The notes: generated by a model from the letters alone, not told the origin. A stretch of 40,250 nucleotides of DNA from Acidobacteriota bacterium (GCA_023265015.1 JAHFUO010000018.1:1-40250), one strand, 5' to 3'; positions 1 to 8,414 are shown, counted from the stretch's first letter. Made by a program: numbers and translations.

Positions 1-17
1 TACGTGGGCGCCAGCCT

Positions 18-350
18 CTACGTGGGCGTCAGCTTGAGGTATTCGCGCACGAGGCGCGCGAGCAGGCCGTCGAGTGATTCGCCATCGAGCTCGAATCGCA
101 TCGATGCCGGCGACCACGCAAGCTTGAAGCTGCGCGACATGGCGGAGACCCAGACCTGGCGCATCGGTGCGTTGGGACTGACGACGAACTTCGCGGGCGC
201 GGGCTCCTCGAACACGACTTGAAGCACGCCGTTCTGGCCTTCGAGCTCGAACCCTGCCTCATCGGCAAGCGGCAGCAGCGAGCGCTCGGCGCGCTCGAGC
301 GCGTGGTCCGCCTGGAGCCTGAAGTCCTGCTCGGTCAGCGTCTCGGCCAT
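18..350 (-). CDS. cyaY: Frataxin-like iron donor protein CyaY
   Basis: Predicted 110-aa cytoplasmic frataxin homologue. The family binds iron and modulates Fe-S cluster assembly on IscS/IscU. The protein has the family layout and length: an acidic first helix (LTEQDFRLQADHALERAE), a beta sheet containing VVFEEP and the characteristic QVWVSA strand, and a C-terminal helix (LDGLLARLVREYLKL). I chose the ATG at 350, which gives MAETLTEQDF. The frame stays open upstream into a 9-bp tandem repeat that would add a low-complexity Leu-Ala leader from a TTG codon, which is unlikely to be native. It lies downstream of a VWFA gene on the same strand with a 98-bp gap. No isc or suf genes are visible nearby. 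Family assignment is good; the role is inferred from homology. Confidence 0.82.
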   Translation of the reverse strand: MAETLTEQDFRLQADHALERAERSLLPLADEAGFELEGQNGVLQVVFEEPAPAKFVVSPNAPMRQVWVSAMSRSFKLAWSPASMRFELDGESLDGLLARLVREYLKLTPT

Positions 351-353
351 AGG

Positions 354-443
354 TAAGGCAAGCAAGGCAAGCAAGGCAAGTAAGGCAAGCAAGGCAAGCA
401 AGGCAAGTGGGCCAGGTAAGGCGAGTAAGGCGGGTGGGGCAAG
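354..443. repeat. 9-bp tandem repeat, about ten units
   Basis: Units of the form (T/C)AAGGCAAG follow one another from 354 to 443. The first six are nearly perfect and the last four are degenerate. The array fills almost the whole gap between the VWFA gene and cyaY and reaches to within 3 bp of the cyaY ATG. It therefore contains whatever ribosome-binding site cyaY has. Because the unit is 9 bp, copy-number change would not shift the reading frame. Confidence 0.85.
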
Positions 444-448
444 GGGGT

Positions 449-1324
449 TTACTTCGCGACGTACGACTTGCGCGTGCGTGCCGTCATGCCCGACTGCCGC
501 ATTTTCATATCCAGCTTGTGCTCCTTGCCGTCGAGCATCGGCGGCGCGAAGCCGAGCGTGTACAGGCTGTGGAGCTCCTGCGCGACGCGCGTGAACGTGG
601 GCGCGAGCTCGTCGGTCTTCTTCAGCTCGAAATAGCCGCCGCCGGTTTCCTCGGCCAGCTTCCTCAGCGATCGATCCGGCTGCGACCGCACCATACGCTG
701 GCCGTTGAAGTAGACCGACTGCAGGCCGATCGCGTAGACCATGACCTCATCCTGCCGCGCGTGATCCAGCACGGTGCCGAAGCCGGTCTTGCTGTAGGTG
801 TCGTCGCCGTCGGTGAAGACGAGCACGATCCGGCGCCCGTCGACCGGCTTCAGCATGTCGATGCTCTGGTCGACCGCGTCCCAGAGGCGCGTCGGGTTGC
901 CGTACTGCAGATCCTTGAGCGCCGAAATCAGGTCGTCGCGATCGCTGGTGAACTGGCCGCTGAACTCGATGCGGTCGCTGAACGCGCCGACCTGTCCCTT
1001 GTCCTTCGGCAGCATCCGCAGCAGGAACTGCTCGGACGCCGCCCTGAGCAGGTCGAGGCTGCCGGTCATGCTCGCGCTGTAATCGAGCATCACGATGACG
1101 GTGAACGGCTGCGTCTCGTTCTGGAAGAACGTGATCTCCTGCGGCTTGCCGTTGTCGAGAATCGTGAACTGATCCTGGTCGAGGCTCGGCACGAGCCGGC
1201 CCTGCGCATCGGTGACGGTCGCCGGCACCGATACGATCTGCGTGCCGGCGCGGAATGTCGGCCCTTGCGCCACGGCCGTCAGCGTGGCGAGCAGCACGAG
1301 CGCGAGCGTCGTGGATGTGCGCAT
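449..1324 (-). CDS. Secreted VWFA-related protein (acidobacterial type)
   Basis: Predicted 291-aa exported protein. The ATG at 1324 gives a clear signal peptide (MRTSTTLALVLLATLTAVAQG). A short beta-rich N-terminal part follows (FRAGTQIVSVPATVTDAQG, then LDQDQFTILDNGKPQEITFF), as is typical of the VWFA-related acidobacterial family (TIGR03436). The von Willebrand A domain has an intact MIDAS: D-Y-S-A-S in VIVMLDYSASM, a Thr in NPTRLWD, and Asp in VFTDGDD. It should therefore bind a divalent metal and probably a protein ligand. The C-terminus (LHSLYTLGFAPP) is also family-typical. The function of the family is not known. It faces away from the monooxygenase gene at 1456 and lies upstream of cyaY. 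Confidence 0.85.
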   Translation of the reverse strand: MRTSTTLALVLLATLTAVAQGPTFRAGTQIVSVPATVTDAQGRLVPSLDQDQFTILDNGKPQEITFFQNETQPFTVIVMLDYSASMTGSLDLLRAASEQFLLRMLPKDKGQVGAFSDRIEFSGQFTSDRDDLISALKDLQYGNPTRLWDAVDQSIDMLKPVDGRRIVLVFTDGDDTYSKTGFGTVLDHARQDEVMVYAIGLQSVYFNGQRMVRSQPDRSLRKLAEETGGGYFELKKTDELAPTFTRVAQELHSLYTLGFAPPMLDGKEHKLDMKMRQSGMTARTRKSYVAK

Positions 1325-1455
1325 GGAGACCGAGCTTAGCAATGGTTGTTCCGTCAAGCAATCAGGCGATTCGGGACTATTATCGTGGATGCGGGCGCGC
1401 CCGCACGGGTCGTTGTCCTCCGACCGTGACGCCGCGGCCCGCCGAAATCATCCAG

Positions 1456-1749
1456 ATGGCAGCCACCGCTCACGTTTTTGCCCGTTACCTGGCCCGTCCC
1501 GGCCAGGAGGAGGCAGTCAAGGCCGTGCTCACGGCGCTGATCGCTCCGACGCGCCGCGAGCTCGGGTGCTACCAGTGCGATCTGCTCGAGAATCGCATCG
1601 ATCCGCGCGAGCTCTGCTTTGTCGAGCGGTGGGAGAGCGACAAGGCGTTCGACGAACACCTCGAGATGTCCTACGTCAAATCGGCGACCGCACAGCTCGC
1701 CGATCTGCTCGAGACCCCTCTCGACATCCGCCGTTATCACATCGTCTAG
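1456..1749 (+). CDS. Antibiotic biosynthesis monooxygenase (ABM) family protein
   Basis: Predicted 97-aa cytoplasmic protein of the ABM/YgiN-like dimeric alpha-beta barrel family. Some members are cofactor-free monooxygenases acting on quinols or polyketides; others degrade haem. Visible family features are HVFARYLARPGQEEAVKAVL at the N-terminus, TRRELGCYQCDLLEN with the E-x-G-C-x-x-Y-type strand, the FVERWESDKAFDEHL stretch and a final histidine strand (IRRYHIV). I chose the ATG at 1456 because it starts just before the first beta strand and matches family length; no strong ribosome-binding site is visible. The frame is open further upstream, but that part overlaps the 5' end of the divergent VWFA gene. 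The substrate cannot be told from sequence. Confidence 0.75.
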   Translation: MAATAHVFARYLARPGQEEAVKAVLTALIAPTRRELGCYQCDLLENRIDPRELCFVERWESDKAFDEHLEMSYVKSATAQLADLLETPLDIRRYHIV

Positions 1750-1750
1750 C

Positions 1751-1838
1751 GCAGTTTTCAGTTCCCAGTCGCCAGTTTTCAGCTCGATTCCACCCAGAAC
1801 ACGACTGGGAACTGACTACGGGCAACTGACAACCGATC
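1751..1838. repeat. Intergenic hairpin repeat, family E (CAGTT-CCAGT words)
   Basis: Words such as CAGTTTTCAGTTCCCAGT are followed by their complements. A perfect 12-bp inverted repeat lies at 1759-1770 (CAGTTCCCAGTC) and 1803-1814, with a 32-nt loop. It fills the gap between the monooxygenase stop and the next gene on the same strand. A related single arm lies at 18366-18394. Confidence 0.75.
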
Positions 1839-1884
1839 TGAGCCCGTGACGGGCCGCCCTCCGGCGTCGGGGTATGATCCCGCC

Positions 1885-2919
1885 ATGCGTAATGTCTTCA
1901 TCGCCGCCGGCCTTCTGATCACCATCGCGTGCGCCGCCGGCGCACAAACTGGGACCGCCCAGGCCGGGCAGGACGTCGCGGCCCGCGTCGGCGACCGCGC
2001 CATTACCGTCCGGGAGATCGACGACCGGTGGAAGCGGGAAGACCCTGGTCAGAAAGCGCAGGCGGAGCAGGCGCTCTACGACGGGCGCAAGACGACGCTC
2101 GACGCCATCATTGCCGAGATGCTCGTGGCGGATGCGGCGAAGGCGAAAGGCGTGACGCCCGACGCGTTTATCCAGGGCGAGATCGGCAAGCGCATCAAGA
2201 CGGTCGCGGACGGGGACGTCCGAACCTTCTACGTGCAGAACAGCGAGCGGATGCAGGGCCGGACGTTCGAGCAGATGGCCCCGGCGATCCAGCAGTATCT
2301 CGAAGATCAGCAAGAGACTCTCGCGCGGCAGAATCTGATCGCGGAGCTGCGGAAGGGGGGACCACCCATCAGCGTCATGATGGATCCGCCGCGGACGACG
2401 GTGACGCTCGCGGCTGACGACCCGTCGCAGGGGAGCGCGACCGCGCCGGTGACCGTCGTCGAGTACTCCGACTTCCAGTGCCCGTTCTGCCAGCGCGTGA
2501 TGCCGACGCTGAAGGAGCTTCGCGCGAAGTACGGCGACAAGATGCGCCTGGTGTGGAAGGATTTTCCGCTCACGCAGATTCACCCGATGGCGTTCGTGGC
2601 CGCGCAGGCCGGTAACTGCGCGCGGGAGCAGGGAAAGTTCTGGGAGTACCACGATCGCCTGTTCGCGAATCAGCAGGCGCTGCAGCCGGAGTTCCTGAAG
2701 AAGTACGCGGCGGAGGTGGGGCTCGACACAGGGAAGTTCAACGAGTGTCTCGACAGCTCGAAGTACGAAGCGCGCGTGCAGGAATCGCTCGGGGTGGGCA
2801 CTCGTCTCGGCATCACCTCGACGCCGACGGTCTACGTCAACGGCCGCATGGTCAACGGCGCGCAGCCGATCGAGGTGTTCCAGTCGCTCATCGACGACGA
2901 GCTGGCACGCGGCAAGTAA
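1885..2919 (+). CDS. Exported SurA-N-like / DsbA-type thioredoxin fusion protein
   Basis: Predicted 344-aa envelope protein. The ATG at 1885 begins a signal peptide (MRNVFIAAGLLITIACAAGA). Residues about 30-155 resemble the helical N-terminal part of SurA/PrsA-type chaperones (VAARVGDRAITVREIDDRW, then long helices). From about residue 170 a DsbA/Thioredoxin_4 domain follows, with VVEYSDFQCPFC carrying the redox CPFC at residues 199-202 and the cis-Pro loop in TSTPTVYVNG. Two further cysteines (GNCAREQ, FNECLD) are present. The likely role is thiol oxidation or isomerisation of exported proteins, with the N-terminal part helping to hold clients; the latter is inference. It converges on the quinone oxidoreductase gene, with a family A hairpin between them. 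Confidence 0.8.
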   Translation: MRNVFIAAGLLITIACAAGAQTGTAQAGQDVAARVGDRAITVREIDDRWKREDPGQKAQAEQALYDGRKTTLDAIIAEMLVADAAKAKGVTPDAFIQGEIGKRIKTVADGDVRTFYVQNSERMQGRTFEQMAPAIQQYLEDQQETLARQNLIAELRKGGPPISVMMDPPRTTVTLAADDPSQGSATAPVTVVEYSDFQCPFCQRVMPTLKELRAKYGDKMRLVWKDFPLTQIHPMAFVAAQAGNCAREQGKFWEYHDRLFANQQALQPEFLKKYAAEVGLDTGKFNECLDSSKYEARVQESLGVGTRLGITSTPTVYVNGRMVNGAQPIEVFQSLIDDELARGK

Positions 2920-2934
2920 CGACGAAGAATCTGG

Positions 2935-3014
2935 TCAACCACGAAGAATCTTTTCAACCGCGAAGACTCGAAGGACACGAAGAATTTGATTTACGTCGTG
3001 TGCTTCGTGGTTGA
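2935..3014. repeat. Intergenic hairpin repeat, family A (ACCACGAAG words)
   Basis: A perfect 12-bp inverted repeat, TCAACCACGAAG at 2935-2946 and its complement at 3003-3014, encloses CGAAGACTCGAAGGACACGAAG words. It sits between two convergent genes, so it could act as a bidirectional terminator. The right arm ends immediately before the stop codon of the reverse-strand gene. Confidence 0.8.
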
Positions 3015-3980
3015 TCACGGCACGAGCACGATCTTGCCGTAGGCTCCGGGCTCCATCACCGCAACCTGCGCCCTGGCTGCCTGCGCCAGCGGCAGCTCCT
3101 TCCCGACGACCGGGTTCAGCGTGCCGTTTTCCAGTCCGGCCGCGATGCCGGCGTGAATCTGCCGCAGCTCCGCGGGATCGGCATTGAACTGCGTCATCCC
3201 CAGGATCGCCGCATCCTTCCCCATGGTCTTTCGAGGATCGATTTCGATCCGGCCGCGGTTGCCGACGATCACGACACGCCCGCGAAAGGCCAGGATGTCG
3301 AGATCGTGATCGAGGTTCACGTTGGCGAGCATCTCGAGGACGATGTCGACGCCGTGTCCTGTCAGCTCCACCAGCCGTTTCAGGTAGCCGGGCTCGCGGT
3401 GGTTCAGCACGTTGTGCGCCCCCTGCGCGCGGACGAGCGCAACGCCTCTCTCGGTGCCCGCGGTGCCGATGACGCGCATGCCATGTGCCCGCGCGATCTG
3501 CACCGCCGCGATCCCCACGCCGCCGCTTGCGCCGTGCACGAGCACGATGTCGCCCGCCTTCGCCTGGGCGCGTATGAACAGCGCGCGCCACGCGGTGCCG
3601 TATGGAACCCCGAGCCCCGCGCCCTGCTGGAAGGAGACCCGATCGGGCAGCGGGTGCACGCGGTCTTCATCGCACACCGCGAGCTCCGCATAGGCGCCGC
3701 CGCCGTGTGCGAGCGTCTCTCCGTACACGCGGGCGCCCGTTCGCAGCCGCGTGACCTCCGAGCCCACGCGTTCGACGATCCCCGCGACGTCGAACCCGGG
3801 TGTGTAGGGAAGCGCCGGCTTGAGCGTGTACGCCCCGTTGCGGATGTACGTGTCCGCCGGGTTCACGCCGGCGGCTCGCACACGCACGAGCACCTGGCGC
3901 GCCCCCGGTGAAGGGTCGGGCACATCCTCGAGCTTCAGCACCTCGGGGCCGCCGAATTCGCGCACGAGAATCGCTTTCAA
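3015..3980 (-). CDS. Zinc-independent NADPH:quinone oxidoreductase (MDR family)
   Basis: Predicted 321-aa medium-chain dehydrogenase/reductase of the quinone oxidoreductase type. The N-terminal GroES-like part reads MKAILVREFGGPEVLKLEDV and continues through VRAAGVNPADTYIRNGAY. The nucleotide-binding part has VHGASGGVGIAAVQIARAHG, a GxGxxG-like NADP loop, followed by GTAGTERG. The cysteine and histidine zinc ligands of alcohol dehydrogenases are missing at the usual places, as expected for this subgroup. I chose a TTG start at 3980 because the family begins MKA at this point and TGAGG lies 5 nt upstream; the upstream open frame has no homologous look. The likely reaction is NADPH-dependent reduction of quinones or enones. 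It follows the amidohydrolase gene with a 31-bp gap. Confidence 0.85.
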   Translation of the reverse strand: MKAILVREFGGPEVLKLEDVPDPSPGARQVLVRVRAAGVNPADTYIRNGAYTLKPALPYTPGFDVAGIVERVGSEVTRLRTGARVYGETLAHGGGAYAELAVCDEDRVHPLPDRVSFQQGAGLGVPYGTAWRALFIRAQAKAGDIVLVHGASGGVGIAAVQIARAHGMRVIGTAGTERGVALVRAQGAHNVLNHREPGYLKRLVELTGHGVDIVLEMLANVNLDHDLDILAFRGRVVIVGNRGRIEIDPRKTMGKDAAILGMTQFNADPAELRQIHAGIAAGLENGTLNPVVGKELPLAQAARAQVAVMEPGAYGKIVLVP

Positions 3981-3991
3981 GAGAGCCTCAC

Positions 3992-4011
3992 GGGCCGGCT
4001 GCAGCCGGCCC
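3992..4011. repeat. 20-bp perfect palindrome (GGGCCGGCT type, family F')
   Basis: GGGCCGGCT, a 2-bp centre, then AGCCGGCCC. It sits exactly between the amidohydrolase stop (4012-4014) and the TTG start of the oxidoreductase. The same arms recur at 18042-18061 inside the kinase pseudogene and at 35613-35665 in front of the desaturase. Confidence 0.85.
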
Positions 4012-4932
4012 CTACGAATGCGGAAACACTGGTGGAAACAAGCGATCGAAGTTACCACCAAAGATGAGCGCCGCATCCGCCGCGCTCACGCCCGCCTCCG
4101 CGACGATCTGCTTCTGCGACTCGTAGACGCCGCGCTGCCAGCCGCGCGGAAAGAACGAGGAATCCGTTCCAAACAGCAGGCGCGAAGGCCCCACGACCGA
4201 CAGCGCCGCTGTGAACACCGCATCGAGCGTCAGCCCCGGCGTGTAGCGCACCCAGGCGTTCGAGCTGGACGAGTCGAGATGGATGTTGCTCGCGACGCCG
4301 GCGGCCATCAACGCCTCGCGCAGCAACCCGGCGCCGAAGTGCGGAATGATGAACGGCACCGACGGAAACATCAGCGCGAGGCGCGAGACGTCGAGCGGAT
4401 TTCCAAGCCGCATGTCGAAGCGGCTGGGAAGACCGAGCGTCCCGCGCACGCCGACCGACAGCACGCCGCAGTGGACAAACACTGCCGTGCCCGGCGTCGA
4501 CGCCGCGATCTCGATGATGCGCGTCACGCGCTCGTCGCCGAGCGGCACATGGTGCATCGCGGGAAACAGGCAGACGCCGCGAAGAGACTGTTCGGCGATC
4601 GCGCGACGCACGCGCGCCGGCGCATCCGCGGCAGACGCGTCCACCATGAAGAAGCCGACGATGCGCGAGGGGTGGCGGGCGACAGCGGCCGCCACCGAGT
4701 CCTCGTCACCCGGCACGCTGGCGATCAGCGCGGCCCGTGCCACGCCGTGCGCATCGAGCTCGGCGATCCAGCGATCGGCCAGCGCGTCCGGCGTGCCTGG
4801 ATCGTCCCAGTGCAGCTCGAGGCACACTTCGGCGGGCGACTGGGGCGAGGCCGCGCCGCGTTGCCGCGCGAGCGCGCTGAAGAAATGCCCCGAGAAGAAG
4901 TGGCAATGGATATCGTTGATCGCCGGCGTCAT
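4012..4932 (-). CDS. Amidohydrolase family (amidohydrolase_2 type) metal-dependent hydrolase
   Basis: Predicted 306-aa cytoplasmic TIM-barrel hydrolase. The metal-binding HxH motif is in NDIHCHFFSGHF near the N-terminus. Later ligand-bearing strands are VFVHCGVLS, FIIPHFGAG and the catalytic Asp region LLFGTDSSFFPRGW. This set fits the Amidohydrolase_2 family of ACMSD-like decarboxylases and TIM-barrel hydrolases; which reaction it performs cannot be told. I chose the ATG at 4932 (MTPAINDIHCHF) over a TTG two codons upstream. A family B repeat starts just upstream, at 4939. The quinone oxidoreductase gene follows on the same strand after 31 bp, so co-transcription is likely. Confidence 0.82.
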   Translation of the reverse strand: MTPAINDIHCHFFSGHFFSALARQRGAASPQSPAEVCLELHWDDPGTPDALADRWIAELDAHGVARAALIASVPGDEDSVAAAVARHPSRIVGFFMVDASAADAPARVRRAIAEQSLRGVCLFPAMHHVPLGDERVTRIIEIAASTPGTAVFVHCGVLSVGVRGTLGLPSRFDMRLGNPLDVSRLALMFPSVPFIIPHFGAGLLREALMAAGVASNIHLDSSSSNAWVRYTPGLTLDAVFTAALSVVGPSRLLFGTDSSFFPRGWQRGVYESQKQIVAEAGVSAADAALIFGGNFDRLFPPVFPHS

Positions 4933-4938
4933 AGCCAA

Positions 4939-5037
4939 GAAGTTCGAAGGTGGAAGTTCGAAGTCGGAAGTTAAGTAAGAAGTAGCTCGTTCTACTTCAA
5001 AGTTACTTCAAACTTCGAACTTCAAACTTCGAACTTC
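4939..5037. repeat. Intergenic hairpin repeat, family B (GAAGTTCGAAG words)
   Basis: GAAGTTCGAAG at 4939-4949 is complementary to CTTCGAACTTC at 5013-5023 and again at 5027-5037. Shorter GGAAGTT and ACTTCAAAG words lie between. It fills the gap between the TonB receptor 3' end and the amidohydrolase start, both on the reverse strand. Its right edge overlaps the receptor stop codon (5036-5038). Confidence 0.82.
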
Positions 5038-7969
5038 AGAAACTGATTCGGAATCCGATCTGGCCGACGCGCTGCTCGGGCTGCTGGAAATCGCCCGCGA
5101 ACGCGGTCGGCTGCATGAACGACGAGAGCGGCGCGCCGCCCGCGCTGAGGCGGCGGGTCGTCACCGGGATGAACGGGTTCTTCGCGTTGAACAGGTTGAA
5201 GACCTCCGCGATCGCCTCGACGCGCGCGGAGCCCTTGACCTGGAACGCGCGGCTGACGCGCAGGTTCAGCTGCGAGAACGGCGCCCGCCGGCTGCAGTTG
5301 ACCGTCGCGCAGGTCCCCGCTTCCTTGAACGTCGCCACCCCGGCGTCATTCACGCCGGTATAGCGATAGGCCATCGCCGTCTTGTCGTTGACGTTGCCGT
5401 CGGCGTTGAGATCGAGCCCCTCGAAGCTGTGCGTCGGCATCGCCGACCGGTAGAGGACGATCGGCGCCACATCGATGCCCCACGGTCCTTCGACAATCGC
5501 GCTCAGCGACACGCGGTGCCGGGCGTCGGAGCGCGTGGACGGCGCATCCTGCGCCGGCCCGAAGGGAGTGCGCACGTCCTGCACGAGGTTCGCGTCCGTC
5601 TCGTCGGATGCGCTGCCGATGTCGCTCCATGACTTCGCCAGCGTGTATGAGGCGCTCAGGTCCAGCCTGTGTGACATGCGGCGGTTCACCGCCAGGATCA
5701 AGGCGTCGTAGTCGCTCCGGCCCTTGCTGATCGCCGTTCTGAACGCGAACGAGTTCGGCTGGATCGCGAGGTCCGCGAGATTGCGAAGGCCGTTGATCAG
5801 CGTGTTCACGCGGAAACGGATGTTCAGGTCGCGGCCGTCGACGCGCACGTAATCGGCGGTTACGGCGGTCGCAGGATTCAGCTGGTGCGCCCACCCGATG
5901 TTCGCCTGCCGCGTGTACGGCTGCTCGAGCCGCGGCGACACGACCTGGCCGGCAAGCGGCGGCAGGCTCGCGTTGACGGTGTTCTGCGACGCGATCGTCG
6001 ACAGGGGATCGGACGCGCGGAACAGCGAGCCGTCCGGCTTGCGGAGGCCTGTGGGAGTGAGCGCGAAGAACACGATCCCGTTTCCGCCCATCGAATCGAT
6101 CGCGGCCGTCAGCGCGTTGGCGTTGGTGTACGCGAAGTCGGTGTAGATGCCCCAGCCTCCGCGCACGACGTCGTGGCCGTTGCCGCGCACATCGTAGGCA
6201 AACCCGAGACGCGGCTGGATGTTGTTCCGGTCGGCTCGCGGCGACTTCCCGAAATCATCAAGCGGCGTGCCGGCAAAGCGGCCCGCGGCGCCGGCCGCCT
6301 GCAGCACACGGAAGTTCGGGTTGCCGTCCTGGTTGATCGGCATGCCGGTGACGTAATCCCACCGCGCGCCGAGGTTGAACGTGAGGCGGCTTGTCGCCCG
6401 CCAGTCGTCCTGCACGTAGACCCCGTAGAACTCGAGCGGGATGTTCACCTGTGACGCGCCGCCAATCACCTGCACCGACTGCACCGGCCCATTCACGTCG
6501 TTCGAGCCCATCGTGTAGATGCCCGCCGCGCCGGAGTTGGTCGTGATGAAGAGGTGCGGCTCGTGGACCCAGCTCGCGCCGGCCCTGAACGTGTGGCTCA
6601 GACCGGCCACGCCCGTCGCCGTCCAGCTCACATCGTCGCGAACCTGCCACTTGTCCTGCTCCGTGGTTTGCGGAGCAACCGGGTTCGATCCGGTGGTGAC
6701 ACCGTTCGGAAATATCAGGTACGGCCTGTTGCTGCTCGCGGGAATCGCGTTCTTGAAGTTCGCGAACTGGAAGATGAACTCGTTCAGCTTTGTGCGCCCG
6801 ACGATCCAGTTGTCGTTGACGTTGATCGAGTTGAACGTGTTGCGGCTCGTGGTCCAGGTGGAGGGCGCGGCGCGCAGCGCGGGGCCGTTCGGCTGCGAGT
6901 TCGTATCGCGGCCGTACCGCAGGGCCAGGTAATGCGCCTGGCGCGCGGTCGCCGTCACCTTGCCGGTGAACATGTTCTCGCGGGTCGGCGTCGGAAAGAT
7001 CCCGTCCTCGCCTGGAAAAAGTCCGAGCGTGTTGACGGCCTGCTTCGTCTCCTGCTGCGTGCGCTCGTACGCGACGAAATAGTGCGCCGTGTTCTCCACG
7101 ATGGGCCCGCCAAAGCTGCCGCCGTACTCGTAGCGGCGGTACGCCTGCTTCGGCACGTGGTTGATCGTCTCCGTCATCGTCTGCGCGTTGAGCGCCTTGT
7201 CGCGAAACAGCGTGAACCAGCTGCCATGGAGCGTGTTCGTGCCGCTCTTGGTCACGACGTTGAGCACCCCGCCGTCGCTTCGCCCGTACTGCGCGTCGAA
7301 GCGATGGGTGATGAGGTTGAACTGCTGGATCGCCTCCAGCGGATACACCTGGAGGAGACCGCCGACCGTATCGTCGTTGTCGTCGCCGCCGTCGACGACG
7401 TAGTTGATGTTGCGGCCGTTGCCGCCGCTGACCTGCGGCGTGTACTGCGTGCTCTTGGTCGGGTCGGAGTGGAAGCCGATGCCGATGCCCGGGACCGTGG
7501 CGGCCAGGTTCGCGAACTGGCGGCCGTTCAGCGGCAGCCGCTCGATGCGCGTGAGGTCCACGACCTGGCCGATGGACGAGGAGGTCGTCGGGACGAGCGG
7601 AGTCTCGCTGACGACCGTGACCGTTTCGGCAACCTGCGCGATGCGGAGCACCAGGTTGAGATCGGTGGTCTCGGAGACATCGACCGCTATGCCTTTGCGC
7701 TCGAGGCGCGTGAAGCCGGAGAGCTCCGCCACGAGGTCGTACACCCCCACGGGCAGCGCGTTGAGGCGGTACAGGCCCTGGTTGCTGCTGGTATCGGATC
7801 GGACGAGGCCGGTCGTCGTATTGGTCGCCGTGACGGTCGCGCCGGGCACGGCCATGCCCTGCGGATCAATCACGAGGCCGGTGATCGTGCCAGTGGTCTG
7901 TTGGGCGAATGCCGGGCAGGCGGCCAGCGTCACCGCAACAGCAGCCAGCACGCTTGCAAGCGTCTTCAT
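5036..7969 (-). CDS. TonB-dependent receptor with N-terminal carboxypeptidase-regulatory domain (Oar-like)
   Basis: Predicted 977-aa outer-membrane receptor. A signal peptide (MKTLASVLAAVAVTLAACPAFAQ) is followed by a carboxypeptidase-regulatory-like beta sandwich at about residues 27-110 (GTITGLVIDPQGMAVPGATV, then GLYRLNALPVGVYDL). A plug domain follows (IERLPLNGRQFANLAATVPG, then YVVDGGDDND), and then a long beta-barrel ending in the aromatic residue expected for outer-membrane insertion (RISF). Such receptors are abundant in acidobacteria and are thought to import glycans, peptides or other large nutrients using TonB/ExbBD energy; the substrate is unknown. No SusD or hydrolase partner is adjacent. 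The start is the ATG at 7969, with GAGGAAAC just upstream on the coding strand. Confidence 0.9.
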   Translation of the reverse strand: MKTLASVLAAVAVTLAACPAFAQQTTGTITGLVIDPQGMAVPGATVTATNTTTGLVRSDTSSNQGLYRLNALPVGVYDLVAELSGFTRLERKGIAVDVSETTDLNLVLRIAQVAETVTVVSETPLVPTTSSSIGQVVDLTRIERLPLNGRQFANLAATVPGIGIGFHSDPTKSTQYTPQVSGGNGRNINYVVDGGDDNDDTVGGLLQVYPLEAIQQFNLITHRFDAQYGRSDGGVLNVVTKSGTNTLHGSWFTLFRDKALNAQTMTETINHVPKQAYRRYEYGGSFGGPIVENTAHYFVAYERTQQETKQAVNTLGLFPGEDGIFPTPTRENMFTGKVTATARQAHYLALRYGRDTNSQPNGPALRAAPSTWTTSRNTFNSINVNDNWIVGRTKLNEFIFQFANFKNAIPASSNRPYLIFPNGVTTGSNPVAPQTTEQDKWQVRDDVSWTATGVAGLSHTFRAGASWVHEPHLFITTNSGAAGIYTMGSNDVNGPVQSVQVIGGASQVNIPLEFYGVYVQDDWRATSRLTFNLGARWDYVTGMPINQDGNPNFRVLQAAGAAGRFAGTPLDDFGKSPRADRNNIQPRLGFAYDVRGNGHDVVRGGWGIYTDFAYTNANALTAAIDSMGGNGIVFFALTPTGLRKPDGSLFRASDPLSTIASQNTVNASLPPLAGQVVSPRLEQPYTRQANIGWAHQLNPATAVTADYVRVDGRDLNIRFRVNTLINGLRNLADLAIQPNSFAFRTAISKGRSDYDALILAVNRRMSHRLDLSASYTLAKSWSDIGSASDETDANLVQDVRTPFGPAQDAPSTRSDARHRVSLSAIVEGPWGIDVAPIVLYRSAMPTHSFEGLDLNADGNVNDKTAMAYRYTGVNDAGVATFKEAGTCATVNCSRRAPFSQLNLRVSRAFQVKGSARVEAIAEVFNLFNAKNPFIPVTTRRLSAGGAPLSSFMQPTAFAGDFQQPEQRVGQIGFRISF

Positions 7970-8144
7970 CAGTTTCCTCCGGGGGTGGAGCGGCGCCTGA
8001 TGAACGCCGCCGGAATCCCGTGCTTTTCTCTCTTATCGGTCGTCCGCGGGAAATCATCTGCGTCGGACCTGCACAGAATTGCACGTAAGATACCCGAGGT
8101 GGCACGCACGCGTGTGCGTGTAGGACGGCGGCTGACGCGTATCT

Positions 8145-8363
8145 ATGTGGCTTGGAGCAATTTATGCGGTGGGCGTCGCGATCGGACTGGTCGCGACGGA
8201 CGGCGGTCCCGCCGCGCGCGCCGGCCTGGCGCTCGCCTGGCCGCTCGGCCCCCTCGCGTTCGTGGCGACCATCGTGGGCCTGATCGTCGTCGCGGCGATC
8301 GCGTTCCCCACGTTCGGCCTGGTCCTGGCAGCGGCGGCCGCCGCAGCATTCTGGTTTCGGTAG
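8145..8363 (+). CDS. Small two-helix membrane protein of unknown function
   Basis: Predicted 72-aa protein. It is almost entirely hydrophobic, with at least two likely membrane segments: GAIYAVGVAIGLVATD near the start, and GPLAFVATIVGLIVVAAIAF running into an Ala-rich helix, then a short FWFR tail. I recognise no family. It is supported by a clean ATG start, consistent membrane-protein composition and its own intergenic position between a receptor transcribed away from it and the convergent ppk1. The upstream 175 bp must hold promoters for both this gene and the receptor, but I see no convincing boxes. It could be a spurious frame in GC-rich DNA. Confidence 0.5.
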   Translation: MWLGAIYAVGVAIGLVATDGGPAARAGLALAWPLGPLAFVATIVGLIVVAAIAFPTFGLVLAAAAAAAFWFR

Positions 8364-8368
8364 AAATT

Positions 8369-8405
8369 CACCACGAAATCACGAAGGAAACGAAGGACAC
8401 GAAAA
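8369..8405. repeat. Family A repeat, single arm
   Basis: CACCACGAAATCACGAAGG followed by AAACGAAGGACACGAAAA. It has the same word order as the left arm of the family A hairpins, but I see no matching right arm. It lies between the small membrane-protein gene and the convergent ppk1 3' end. Confidence 0.7.
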
Positions 8406-8414
8406 CCAAAATGG

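Noticed and set aside
351-401. cyaY starting at the upstream TTG with a Leu-Ala leader
   Set aside because: The leader is only the translated minisatellite. Frataxins are cytoplasmic and start at the MAETL position.
354-443. CRISPR array or other spaced-repeat system
   Set aside because: The units are contiguous 9-mers without spacers, and no cas gene is present in the window. The hairpin families also lack the regular repeat-spacer spacing of CRISPR.
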